From the NCBI GenBank assembly GCA_965371855.1, contig CBDUZZ010000055.1, forward strand, positions 1-32,097: 32,097 bases of DNA. The letters run 5' to 3'. Within the stretch, counting starts at the first letter, position 1. Each line of letters opens with the position of its first letter. The notes below the pieces were generated by a model. That model was not told the origin of the DNA, ran no database searches, and saw nothing but the letters and a program-made list of their open reading frames with translations. Shown here one piece after another: positions 16,150-23,256 of the stretch. The position numbers and the translations under genes were made by a program. The stretch comes from JAADEM01 sp965371855 (GTDB taxonomy: Bacteria; Bacteroidota; Bacteroidia; Bacteroidales; Marinilabiliaceae).

Positions 16150-17445
16150 ATGCGACGGTTTATTCAAATATCTTCAGGCAGCAGTATCCGGCTGAAAAGA
16201 CAACTGCTCTTTTATACCCGTAATGTTGGAGCCGGGGTAATTATGGATGGGAATAGTTATTCCATGCCTGAGTTCCAGTCCTCTTCAATTGAGTTTCTGG
16301 CAGGTATTGACAAACTGCATGATTATCATGAAACTGTTGAAGGCCTGGAGCAGTTTCATCGTTCCCATAAAGATTGGTTACTGGGGTTTCTTACTTATGA
16401 TCTTAAAAATAAGTTTGAAAAACTGGAATCAAAACATGATGATGAGATAGAACTGCCTCTGTTTTATTTCTTTATCCCACGTTTTTTGGTAATCCTACAG
16501 GATGGTAAGTGGATGGCCGGTTATGACGACAATATCGATACAGAAGAAGATTTACGTAATTTTCTTAAAGATGTTGAACTGGAGGAGGAGATAGAAGATG
16601 AGATTCCTGATGTGAAGCTTATAAGTAAGGTGTCACACTCGGAGTATATTGATACTGTAAAAAAAATACAGCGACATATTAACCTTGGTGATGTGTATGA
16701 GATGAACTATTGCATTGAGTTCTTTGCTCAAAAACTGAATGTTTCTCCAATACAGCTTTACCGCAAATTGAATGAGGTATCGCCAACACCTTTTTCTGCC
16801 TTTATGAAATATCATGATAAATCGCTTATTTGTGCATCGCCTGAAAGATACCTGAAAAAAGAGGGAAACAGACTTATCAGTCAGCCTATAAAAGGAACTT
16901 CGCCGCGTGATTCGGATTCGAATATTGATAAGGCTAATGTTGATTATCTCAAAACATCTGAAAAAGAGCGTTCTGAAAATATTATGATTACTGATCTTGT
17001 ACGTAACGACTTGTCAAGAGTGGCAAAGCAGGGTAAGGTGAAAGTAGAGGAGTTATGCAGCGTTTATTCTTTCAGACAGGTTCACCAGATGATATCAACA
17101 ATATCTGCAGAAATGGACGAACAGTATAGCTGGGTGGATGCCATAAAAGCTACATTCCCGATGGGATCAATGACCGGTGCACCAAAGGTGAATGCCATGA
17201 AACTGATAGAGCGTTACGAAGTGACTAAAAGAGGGTTGTACAGTGGTTCGATAGGGTATGTTACTCCTGAGGGTGATTTTGATTTCAATGTTGTTATACG
17301 TAGTATGCTATATAATCAGAAGAAAGGTTATCTTTCGTTTATGGTAGGAAGTGCCATAACAGCTCTTGCCGAACCGGAAAGAGAGTATGATGAGTGTCTG
17401 CTTAAAGCTTTGGCTATTATGGAGGTGCTGAATACAGGGGAATGA
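16150..17445 (+). CDS. pabB: Aminodeoxychorismate synthase component I
   Basis: PabB makes 4-amino-4-deoxychorismate from chorismate and ammonia, the branch point to p-aminobenzoate and folate. The 431-residue protein carries the chorismate-binding domain in its C-terminal two thirds. The motif PIKGTSPRD holds Lys248, the residue that separates PabB from TrpE (which has PIAGT). Further signatures are SEKERSENIMITDLVRNDLSRV, FPMGSMTGAPKVNAMKLIERYE and RGLYSGSIGYVTPEGDFDFNVVIRSM. No pabA or pabC lies alongside, so the glutaminase subunit must be elsewhere or shared with tryptophan synthesis. Start: the ATG at 16150 lies directly after a -7 box; a longer leader is blocked by two terminators. Confidence 0.9.
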   Translation: MRRFIQISSGSSIRLKRQLLFYTRNVGAGVIMDGNSYSMPEFQSSSIEFLAGIDKLHDYHETVEGLEQFHRSHKDWLLGFLTYDLKNKFEKLESKHDDEIELPLFYFFIPRFLVILQDGKWMAGYDDNIDTEEDLRNFLKDVELEEEIEDEIPDVKLISKVSHSEYIDTVKKIQRHINLGDVYEMNYCIEFFAQKLNVSPIQLYRKLNEVSPTPFSAFMKYHDKSLICASPERYLKKEGNRLISQPIKGTSPRDSDSNIDKANVDYLKTSEKERSENIMITDLVRNDLSRVAKQGKVKVEELCSVYSFRQVHQMISTISAEMDEQYSWVDAIKATFPMGSMTGAPKVNAMKLIERYEVTKRGLYSGSIGYVTPEGDFDFNVVIRSMLYNQKKGYLSFMVGSAITALAEPEREYDECLLKALAIMEVLNTGE

Positions 17446-17447
17446 AG

Positions 17448-17567
17448 CAATTGTACAATGGTATAATGCAAGAATTATGCGATGTGCTAATGTGGTTTTT
17501 TTGAGGAGTTGAGGAATCGAGGAGTTGACAAATTCACAACAGGGATTAATGAGATGGTTTGATAATT
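17448..17567 (+). repeat. Degenerate octamer array between pabB and tilS (15 units)
   Basis: Fifteen in-phase 8-base units start 2 bases after the pabB stop. Examples are CAATTGTA, CAATGGTA, TAATGCAA, TAATGTGG, AGGAGTTG, AGGAATCG, AGGAGTTG and ACAAATTC. The first half has consensus nRATGnnn, the middle AGGAnTnG. Confidence 0.65.
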
Positions 17568-17602
17568 GTATAGCCACATGGTGGTATTTTAGAAATATTT
17601 AA

Positions 17603-18946
17603 ATGGGGTTTATGACTTTACTAACAACATTATATATGCGTTCGGTAATGGAGAAGGAGTGTAAGACTGATACTTCTGCTGCATTGCTCCTGACCGTAAG
17701 CGGTGGAATGGATTCTATGGTAATGCTTGATGTAATGCTTAAAGCCGGTTACAAAAGTGAAGTGGCTCACTGTAATTTTAACTTGCGTGGTAAAGAATCT
17801 GACGGAGATGCTCTGTTTGTAAAAGATGAGTGCAGGAAAAGAGGTGTTGTTTGTCACGAAAAGTCATTTGATACAAGAGAATACGCTACTGTAAAGGGAA
17901 TTTCAATAGAGATGGCAGCAAGGGAGTTGCGTTATGAGTGGTTCTATTTATTGCTTAAAGAGCGTGCTTTAAATGCTATCGTAACTGCTCACCACGGAGA
18001 TGATGCTGTGGAAACTTTTTTTCTGAACCTGGTTCGTGGAACAGGAATCAAGGGCTTGTCAGGAATCAAGGCAGTTAACAATAAAGTGATAAGACCGTTC
18101 TTAAATCTTTCGCGTGCCAATATTGAGGAGTATTGTAAAGAAAACAGTTTGCAATACAGACATGATTCAAGTAATGATGAGGTAAAACACCTTCGTAATA
18201 AGGTAAGGCATGAGATAATTCCTCTTTTCAAAGAGATGAATCCCTCTTTTTTCTCTACCATGACCGCCAATTTCAAAAGGCTAACTGAAGTAGAAGACCT
18301 GCTGGAGGCAGAAGTAAGGCGGGTACGTGATAGTTTTGTTGTTGAGGAGCAAGGAAGGGTTTTAATACCTATTTCCAAAATAGATGAGCATTTGCAAAAG
18401 AGTTCTGTTCTGTATGAACTTTTGCGACCATACGGCTTTAATTCAAATGTCATTGGGGATATAATAAAAAGCCTTTCAGGTATTCCGGGAAAACAGTTTT
18501 ATTCTTCTACACACCGGTTAATCCGTGATCGTTTTAACCTAATATTGTTTGAGAATAAGGACATCGCAGATGATGAACTTTACATTAACAGCGATGTTGA
18601 CTCTATTGACGAACCAATTTCTCTAAGGATAAAAATATTTTTGAAACCGGATGATTACTCTTTCTCAAAAGATACTGCCATTGCTCATTTTGATGCCGAT
18701 CTGATCGAATTTCCGCTGGTACTAAGGAGGTGGAGACAGGGAGATACATTCCGGCCATTAGGGATGAAAGGGTTTAAAAAACTAAGTGATTTTTTTATTG
18801 ACAACAAATTGAGTATTTCCGATAAGGAGGATATCCGGATACTGCAAACCGGAGATGATATTATGTGGATTGTTGGAATGCGCATGGACGACCGTTTTAA
18901 AATAACCAGACGTACCAAAAGAATTTTGGAATTGAGGTTGAGGTAG
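17603..18946 (+). CDS. tilS: tRNA(Ile)-lysidine synthase
   Basis: TilS attaches lysine to C34 of the tRNA-Ile that reads AUA, so that it decodes isoleucine rather than methionine. It is an essential cytoplasmic N-type ATP pyrophosphatase. The PP-loop SGGMDS lies at residues 33-38, followed by AHCNFNLRGKESDGDALFV, TAHHGDDAVETFFLNLVRGTG and VIRPFLNLSRANIEEYC, all family features. The C-terminal substrate-binding domain contains RRWRQGDTFRPLGMKGFKKLSDFFID. The length of 447 is normal. Start is uncertain: in-frame ATGs at 17603, 17612, 17636 and 17648 all keep the PP-loop. It stands after an octamer array and converges with dinB. Confidence 0.93.
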   Translation: MGFMTLLTTLYMRSVMEKECKTDTSAALLLTVSGGMDSMVMLDVMLKAGYKSEVAHCNFNLRGKESDGDALFVKDECRKRGVVCHEKSFDTREYATVKGISIEMAARELRYEWFYLLLKERALNAIVTAHHGDDAVETFFLNLVRGTGIKGLSGIKAVNNKVIRPFLNLSRANIEEYCKENSLQYRHDSSNDEVKHLRNKVRHEIIPLFKEMNPSFFSTMTANFKRLTEVEDLLEAEVRRVRDSFVVEEQGRVLIPISKIDEHLQKSSVLYELLRPYGFNSNVIGDIIKSLSGIPGKQFYSSTHRLIRDRFNLILFENKDIADDELYINSDVDSIDEPISLRIKIFLKPDDYSFSKDTAIAHFDADLIEFPLVLRRWRQGDTFRPLGMKGFKKLSDFFIDNKLSISDKEDIRILQTGDDIMWIVGMRMDDRFKITRRTKRILELRLR

Positions 18947-19015
18947 ACATGTCCTTTTAGATGCAGTTTTGGCTATAAATGACGTTAAAAGATGTAATGA
19001 ATCAGTGTGCCGGAT

Positions 19016-19057
19016 GTCAGCTTACAGACTATCGACTTTGAACTGCAGACTACCCAT
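19016..19057 (+). repeat. Degenerate heptamer array between tilS and dinB (6 units)
   Basis: Six 7-base units GTCAGCT, TACAGAC, TATCGAC, TTTGAAC, TGCAGAC and TACCCAT keep phase, consensus TaCaGAC. The array runs into the dinB stop codon (19057-19059, minus strand). Confidence 0.6.
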
Positions 19058-20199
19058 TACTCCATCCCGGCAGCTCTTCTTAACACATGACTGCCAAATC
19101 GTTTGCGTACCCTGTCCATGGCGAGATAGAGGTTTATTTGTTCCGGTGTGTTTTCAAACAGGTTTAGTTGTTGTGCCCCGTTTATCAGGTGGCTGAGCTT
19201 AACGCCTATCAGTCGTATCATCATGCGTCGGGTGTAAAGGCGATAAAGCATCTCTTTACCTGCTTCTATCAGAACATGATCGAACGATGTGTAGGGGATA
19301 CGTTTTTGCATGGTGTGAGTATCAAAATTGGAGTATTTTATTTTTATTGTGATGGAGGCTGTAAGTTTTTGTTGTTTGCGCAGTTCAAAAGCCAGCTTCT
19401 CAGTCATGTGCACTATCAATTCTTCGAGATAACGCATATCGGCAGTATCTCTGTCAAAAGTACGTTCGGTACTTATTGATTTGCGTTCGGAGTATTGAAT
19501 TACCGGAGTGTTATCTATACCGTTAGCTTTATTCCACAGGCCTATACCGTTTTTCCCCAGCACTCTTTGCATCATAAAAGGAGGAATGTTTTTCAGTGTT
19601 TCTATACGTTCGATGCCCATTGAGCGTAATATTTTGTAGGTTTTTTGTCCTACTCCGGGTATTTTATGTATAGAGAGAGGATTTAAAAAAGGTTGTATCA
19701 CGGGAGCGTCAACCTGTAATTCTCCGTTTGGTTTGGCTTCACCGGTAGCTATTTTCGATACAGTTTTGTTTACCGACAGTCCGAAAGAGATGGGTAGCCC
19801 GCTCTCTTTTATTATTGTTTGTCGTAGTTCGTGGCTCCACTTCAGGCACCCGAAAAAACGATCCATTCCTGTAAGATCGAGGTAGTGCTCGTCTATGGAT
19901 GCTTTTTCATATACCGGAGCCTGTTCTGCAATGATAGAGGTTACTATGTTTGAGTATTTAGAGTAAAGCTCCATATCGCCGCGAATAAAAGAGGCATCCT
20001 GGCACAGTTGTTTGGCCATCTTCATAGGCATGGCTGAATGTACTCCGTACCGGCGGGCTTCATAACTACAACTTGCTACAACACCACGATCCGACATACC
20101 TCCTATGATTACCGGTTTGTTGTTAAGCCGGAAGTTTTGCAGCCGTTCTACCGATACGAAAAAAGTGTCCAGATCAAGGTGGATGATGTTTCTTTTCAT
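19057..20199 (-). CDS. dinB: DNA polymerase IV (Y-family translesion polymerase)
   Basis: This low-fidelity polymerase copies past damaged template bases. The 380-residue sequence starts with MKRNIIHLDLDTFFVSVE, which holds the catalytic Asp8/Asp10 region. It then has VASCSYEARRYGV and SIDEHYLDLTG, the active-site Asp-Glu pair (usual form SIDEAYLD). ISFGLSVNKTVSKIATGEAKPNG and the helix-hairpin-helix IPGVGQKTYKILRSMG follow. A QLNLF segment near residue 343 fits the beta-clamp-binding consensus, about 35 residues from the end. Divergent from an XRE/S24 repressor, with a shared symmetric operator candidate between them, it is probably damage-inducible. The ATG at 20199 is followed upstream at once by an octamer array. 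Confidence 0.94.
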   Translation of the reverse strand: MKRNIIHLDLDTFFVSVERLQNFRLNNKPVIIGGMSDRGVVASCSYEARRYGVHSAMPMKMAKQLCQDASFIRGDMELYSKYSNIVTSIIAEQAPVYEKASIDEHYLDLTGMDRFFGCLKWSHELRQTIIKESGLPISFGLSVNKTVSKIATGEAKPNGELQVDAPVIQPFLNPLSIHKIPGVGQKTYKILRSMGIERIETLKNIPPFMMQRVLGKNGIGLWNKANGIDNTPVIQYSERKSISTERTFDRDTADMRYLEELIVHMTEKLAFELRKQQKLTASITIKIKYSNFDTHTMQKRIPYTSFDHVLIEAGKEMLYRLYTRRMMIRLIGVKLSHLINGAQQLNLFENTPEQINLYLAMDRVRKRFGSHVLRRAAGME

Positions 20200-20200
20200 G

Positions 20201-20296
20201 GTTGATGTGCTAATGTGTTAATGTTATCTTCGATTCCTCAGTTCCTCAATCTTTACACTTTTTACCTTGATAAACTTTATAAACTTTCAACTAAAA
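20201..20296 (+). repeat. Degenerate octamer array directly upstream of dinB (12 units)
   Basis: Twelve phased 8-base units include GTTGATGT, GCTAATGT, GTTAATGT, ATTCCTCA, GTTCCTCA, AACTTTAT and AAACTTTC. It starts one base from the dinB ATG (minus strand), so it would form most of the dinB leader. Confidence 0.7.
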
Positions 20297-20300
20297 CCCC

Positions 20301-20308
20301 TATCTTTG
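20301..20308 (+). promoter_or_regulatory. Candidate -7 box for the XRE/S24 repressor gene
   Basis: TATCTTTG matches TAnnTTTG and overlaps the left arm of the dyad at 20305, so a protein bound there would block transcription. The leader would be about 120 bases. Confidence 0.45.
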
Positions 20309-20348
20309 ATTAAAAAATAATCATTATCATGATTGTAATATAATCAAA
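20305..20348. promoter_or_regulatory. 44-bp nested dyad: candidate shared operator for dinB and the XRE/S24 repressor
   Basis: The outer arms TTTGATTA (20305-20312) and TAATCAAA (20341-20348) and the inner arms AATCAT (20319-20324) and ATGATT (20329-20334) share one centre (20326.5). Four TAATCA/TGATTA-type half-sites start at 20307, 20318, 20330 and 20341, so they are 11-12 bp apart, one helical turn. The site overlaps -7-like sequences on both strands. Confidence 0.6.
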
Positions 20349-20386
20349 AATTAAATGTCTGTCAAGGAAATAATGAGTCAATGTGA

Positions 20387-20406
20387 TGACAAACTTTCAA
20401 CTTTAA
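20387..20406. repeat. Left copy of a 20-bp inverted repeat flanking the XRE/S24 gene
   Basis: TGACAAACTTTCAACTTTAA is the exact reverse complement of 21243-21262. This copy ends 27 bases before the repressor ATG. Confidence 0.8.
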
Positions 20407-20433
20407 GAACTTTATAAACTAATTAACTATTTT

Positions 20434-21246
20434 ATGTATTTTGCAGATAATATAAAATTCCTGCGCAAGCGTCGTAAACGCACACAGGATGATGTGGCTC
20501 AGGCGTTGAATATGAAACGCTCAACCCTCAGCGGGTATGAGAATCACGTAGCACAGCCAAATATGGAAATTCTTATGGCACTATCGGAATATTTTAATGT
20601 TGCCATAGACACACTGTTGAAGGTTGATTTGCACTCTTTGTCGGAGAGTCAGATGCGGCAACTGGAAAGTGGATTTGATGTGTTTATAAAAGGGAAAGGG
20701 TTGCGTGTATTGGTATCTACGGTGGATGTAGGTAATAACGAGAATATTGAATTGGTAGAGGAGAAGGCTAAAGCCGGATATACTACAGGCTATGCTGATC
20801 CTGAATATATTAATGAACTACCGGTTTTTCAACTCCCTTTTTTGTCGAAAGAAAAGAAATATCGCACTTTTCAGATATCCGGTGATTCGATGTTGCCTGT
20901 GCCTGATGGAGCCTGGGTTACGGGTGAATATATGCAGGACTGGTCGGAGGTGAAAACAGGTGATGCATGTATTATTGTTACCTTGGATGACGGGGTGGTT
21001 TTTAAAGTAGTGGAAAATTGCTTAGAGCAAGACAAAGAATTGATGCTGCACTCTTTGAACCCTGTTTTTGAACCGTATGCCGTTGCAGCGGTGAAGATTC
21101 GTGAGGTGTGGCGTTTTGTTCATTACATCAGTAGCGATGTGCCTGAAAGTGCTGCCGACATGCAAGATATTGCCAGAGGATTGGTGACGCTAAGTCGTGA
21201 TGTAAGAAGTATAAAAGAAATACTGAAAAGTTCATCAAGTTTTTAA
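20434..21246 (+). CDS. XRE-family repressor with S24 (LexA/UmuD-like) peptidase domain
   Basis: This 270-residue regulator joins an N-terminal Cro/CI helix-turn-helix (about 6-62, FLRKRRKRTQDDVAQALNMKRSTLSGYE) to a C-terminal S24 self-cleavage domain (about 105-225). The catalytic dyad is visible: Ser152 in ISGDSMLPVPDG and Lys191 in GVVFKVVEN. A likely Ala114-Gly115 cleavage bond lies in EEKAKAGYTTG, at spacings close to LexA. By family logic RecA-stimulated autocleavage would inactivate it after DNA damage. It diverges from dinB across a region holding a symmetric dyad, so it probably represses dinB and itself. Phage-repressor origin is possible, but no other phage genes are present. Confidence 0.88.
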   Translation: MYFADNIKFLRKRRKRTQDDVAQALNMKRSTLSGYENHVAQPNMEILMALSEYFNVAIDTLLKVDLHSLSESQMRQLESGFDVFIKGKGLRVLVSTVDVGNNENIELVEEKAKAGYTTGYADPEYINELPVFQLPFLSKEKKYRTFQISGDSMLPVPDGAWVTGEYMQDWSEVKTGDACIIVTLDDGVVFKVVENCLEQDKELMLHSLNPVFEPYAVAAVKIREVWRFVHYISSDVPESAADMQDIARGLVTLSRDVRSIKEILKSSSSF

Positions 21247-21262
21247 AGTTGAAAGTTTGTCA
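21243..21262. repeat. Right copy of a 20-bp inverted repeat flanking the XRE/S24 gene
   Basis: TTAAAGTTGAAAGTTTGTCA is the exact reverse complement of 20387-20406. It overlaps the repressor stop codon at 21244-21246. Confidence 0.8.
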
Positions 21263-21290
21263 AGTCAGACCGGTTATGGTTGACTCTATA

Positions 21291-21386
21291 GGCTGAGGAA
21301 ATGAGGAACTGGTAAATTGAGGAATTTCCAAATAAACGAATAATCAAATAAAAAAATCATAACACAAGGACAATAATACAAGTTAA
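21291..21386 (+). repeat. Degenerate octamer array upstream of nhaD (12 units)
   Basis: Twelve 8-base units keep phase, with AA at the first two positions in units 2-9, for example AAATGAGG, AATTGAGG, AATAAACG, AATAATCA and AATCATAA. The nhaD -7 box starts 5 bases after it. Confidence 0.7.
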
Positions 21387-21390
21387 TGTT

Positions 21391-21398
21391 TACTTTTG
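21391..21398 (+). promoter_or_regulatory. Candidate -7 box for nhaD
   Basis: TACTTTTG is an exact TAnnTTTG match, 38 bases before the nhaD ATG. No -33 TTG at the usual distance. Confidence 0.45.
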
Positions 21399-21436
21399 TG
21401 GCCTTTAAAACCTGTCGCATCTAAATAACTTATTTT

Positions 21437-22822
21437 ATGTATTATTTCTACATTATGCCCTTGATATTTATTTTAGGGTATGGGTTTATAGCTTTTGAAC
21501 ATATAAATAAAATTGATAAAGCTGCTACCGCCTTGGTAACAGGTGGATTGCTATGGCTATTATTGGTAATAGGGGCTCCTGATATTTATAATTTTATGCA
21601 TAGCCATGAATTACAAGAATTTATTGGATGTGCAAAAGAGGGTCATAAATCTATTCTTACTGTAATTACCCATAATGCTTTTACTGAACATTTAGGCGAT
21701 ATAGGATCAATAATTTTCTTTCTTTTAGGTGCAATGACCATTGTTGAGGTTGTTGACCGTTATCAGGGATTCAGGATTATAACAAATCGAATCACGACTA
21801 CAAACCGTATTAAGCTTTTATGGATTGTTAGTGCTATAGCATTTTTTTTATCTGCTGTATTGGATAACCTTACCACTACCATTGTAATGGTAACAATACT
21901 ACAAAAGATGTTGAGCAGGAAGGATAATCGTTGGTTATTTTCCGGAATGGTTGTTATTGCAGCAAACTCCGGTGGTGCTTTTTCCCCTATGGGTGATGTT
22001 ACCACTATTATGCTGTGGATTGGTGGTCAGATAACAGCATCAGGAGTAATAACCTCATTGTTTATACCGAGTTTAATATCGACATTAGTACCATTGATCA
22101 TCCTTTCTGTTATTATGCCAGGAAGTACCTCAAAACCTATATTAGAAGAAGAAGAAACAAAAGAGTTTGTGCCACTTAGATATCGTATCTCAATTCTGGT
22201 ACTTGGATTAGCTGCATTGGTTTCTGTACCGGTATTGAAAGCAACTACTCACCTTCCTCCTTCATTAGGAATGTTGTTCGGCTTGGGAGTATTATGGGTT
22301 TATACTGATTTGGTGCTTAAAAGAAGATCTAATCTTGATCAGCGTAAGCTGAGTGTGGTCAGAATTTTGGAGCGTGTTGATGTTGCTACTGTTTTGTTCT
22401 TTCTGGGTATTTTATTAAGTGTTGCTGCCCTTCAGGTTGCGGGGCATTTGGATCTTCTTTCTGCGTGGTTAAGTAGCAGCATTGGTAACGTATACGGCAT
22501 TAATATTATTATAGGATTTTTATCATCTATTGTTGATAATGTTCCGCTGGTAGCTGCAAGTATGGGTATGTATGAAATTGCTGCACCGGGTGCTATAGGT
22601 TTTATGTCTGATTTTATGGTTGATGGTCATTTTTGGACATTTCTGGCTTATTGTGCCGGTACAGGTGGTAGTATTTTAATTATTGGTTCTGCTGCCGGTG
22701 TTGCTGCAATGGGGCTTGAAGGTATTCCGTTCTTCTGGTACATGAAAAAAATAGGGTGGCTTGCTTTGTTGGGTTATCTTGCCGGAGCCGCTTGGTATAT
22801 CATGGCTGCTGTATTATTTTAA
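21437..22822 (+). CDS. nhaD: Na+/H+ antiporter, NhaD family
   Basis: This inner-membrane antiporter expels sodium (and lithium) in exchange for protons, important in saline or alkaline conditions. The 461-residue protein has a dozen or so hydrophobic segments. Family motifs are LDNLTTTIVMVTIL, IAANSGGAFSPMGDVTTIMLWIGGQIT, SSIVDNVPLVAASMGMY and CAGTGGSILIIGSAAGVAAMG, with the conserved Asp-Asn and Gly-Asp pairs expected to bind the ion. Start: ATG 21437; a second in-frame ATG at 21455 begins MPLIFILGYGF and is also possible. A terminator-like hairpin lies downstream. NhaA is encoded about 3 kb away. Confidence 0.92.
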   Translation: MYYFYIMPLIFILGYGFIAFEHINKIDKAATALVTGGLLWLLLVIGAPDIYNFMHSHELQEFIGCAKEGHKSILTVITHNAFTEHLGDIGSIIFFLLGAMTIVEVVDRYQGFRIITNRITTTNRIKLLWIVSAIAFFLSAVLDNLTTTIVMVTILQKMLSRKDNRWLFSGMVVIAANSGGAFSPMGDVTTIMLWIGGQITASGVITSLFIPSLISTLVPLIILSVIMPGSTSKPILEEEETKEFVPLRYRISILVLGLAALVSVPVLKATTHLPPSLGMLFGLGVLWVYTDLVLKRRSNLDQRKLSVVRILERVDVATVLFFLGILLSVAALQVAGHLDLLSAWLSSSIGNVYGINIIIGFLSSIVDNVPLVAASMGMYEIAAPGAIGFMSDFMVDGHFWTFLAYCAGTGGSILIIGSAAGVAAMGLEGIPFFWYMKKIGWLALLGYLAGAAWYIMAAVLF

Positions 22823-22845
22823 TTTGCCGAATAAGTAAATCAGGG

Positions 22846-22863
22846 TTAACCTGAACAGGTTAA
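22846..22863. promoter_or_regulatory. 18-bp perfect dyad downstream of nhaD
   Basis: TTAACCTG and CAGGTTAA are perfect inverted arms separated by AA. It lies 13 bases upstream of the -7 box at 22876, where a -33 element would be. It may be an operator or a 6-bp hairpin of an nhaD terminator. Confidence 0.45.
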
Positions 22864-22875
22864 AATATTTAATCG

Positions 22876-22883
22876 TATTTTTG
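22876..22883 (+). promoter_or_regulatory. Candidate -7 box before the truncated DUF554 gene
   Basis: TATTTTTG is an exact consensus match and is followed at once by a terminator-like hairpin, so a transcript started here would meet it immediately. Confidence 0.35.
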
Positions 22884-22916
22884 AAGGGTGAAATCTATAA
22901 GGGTTTCACCTTTTTT
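22884..22916 (+). terminator. Terminator downstream of nhaD
   Basis: GGTGAAA (22887-22893) pairs with TTTCACC (22904-22910) around a 10-base loop, extended by G-U and A-U pairs. A run of six T follows. Confidence 0.75.
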
Positions 22917-22946
22917 CGTATATGGGTATGAGAGTCTATATTCCAA

Positions 22947-22988
22947 AACCCGGAACATTGAACCCGAAACCCGAACTAAATAACCAGA
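22947..22988 (+). repeat. Degenerate heptamer array before the DUF554 remnant (6 units)
   Basis: AACCCGG, AACATTG, AACCCGA, AACCCGA, ACTAAAT and AACCAGA are consecutive 7-base units. The array reaches the likely ATG at 22988. The consensus AACCCGA resembles AACCTTG, the reverse complement of the array at the window's right end. Confidence 0.6.
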
Positions 22989-23236
22989 TGATATTAATAG
23001 GAACTGTAGTTAATGTTGTTGCTGTAGTAGCAGGAAGTGCAATTGGTCTGATTGTAGGTTCACGCTTACCTAAAAAGATTGTAAAAAGCGTTTTTAATGC
23101 TATGGGATTGTTTACTCTTTTTCTTGGGTTTTATATGGCTCTGAAGGGGCAACAGTTTTTGGTAATGGTGTTTAGCCTTATTATTGGAACAATTACAGGC
23201 GAAGTGTTATCGTTGGAAAGTAAATACCTAACTTAA
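22988..23236 (+). pseudogene. Truncated DUF554 membrane protein (N-terminal part only)
   Basis: The reading frame encodes 82 residues: MILIGTVVNVVAVVAGSAIGLIVG, then RLPKKIVKSVFNAMGLFTLFLGFYMAL and VMVFSLIIGTITGEVLSLESKYLT. This matches the first third or so of DUF554 (YdfK-like) membrane proteins, which are usually about 220-230 residues. The C-terminal part is missing, and the next gene starts 20 bases downstream, so there is no room for it. The ATG at 22928 or 22922 would add residues encoded by the heptamer array, so 22988 is preferred. This is either a decayed gene after a deletion or a shortened but functional small membrane protein. The family function is not well defined. Confidence 0.65.
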
Positions 23237-23256
23237 TCATTTTAAATGAAATAAAA

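Noticed and set aside
20434..21246. Prophage remnant, because the repressor resembles phage CI
   Set aside because: No integrase, structural or lysis gene is present, and it is paired with chromosomal dinB.
22922..22987. Upstream ATG start for the DUF554 remnant
   Set aside because: The added residues are encoded by the AACCCGA array and do not resemble the family N-terminus.
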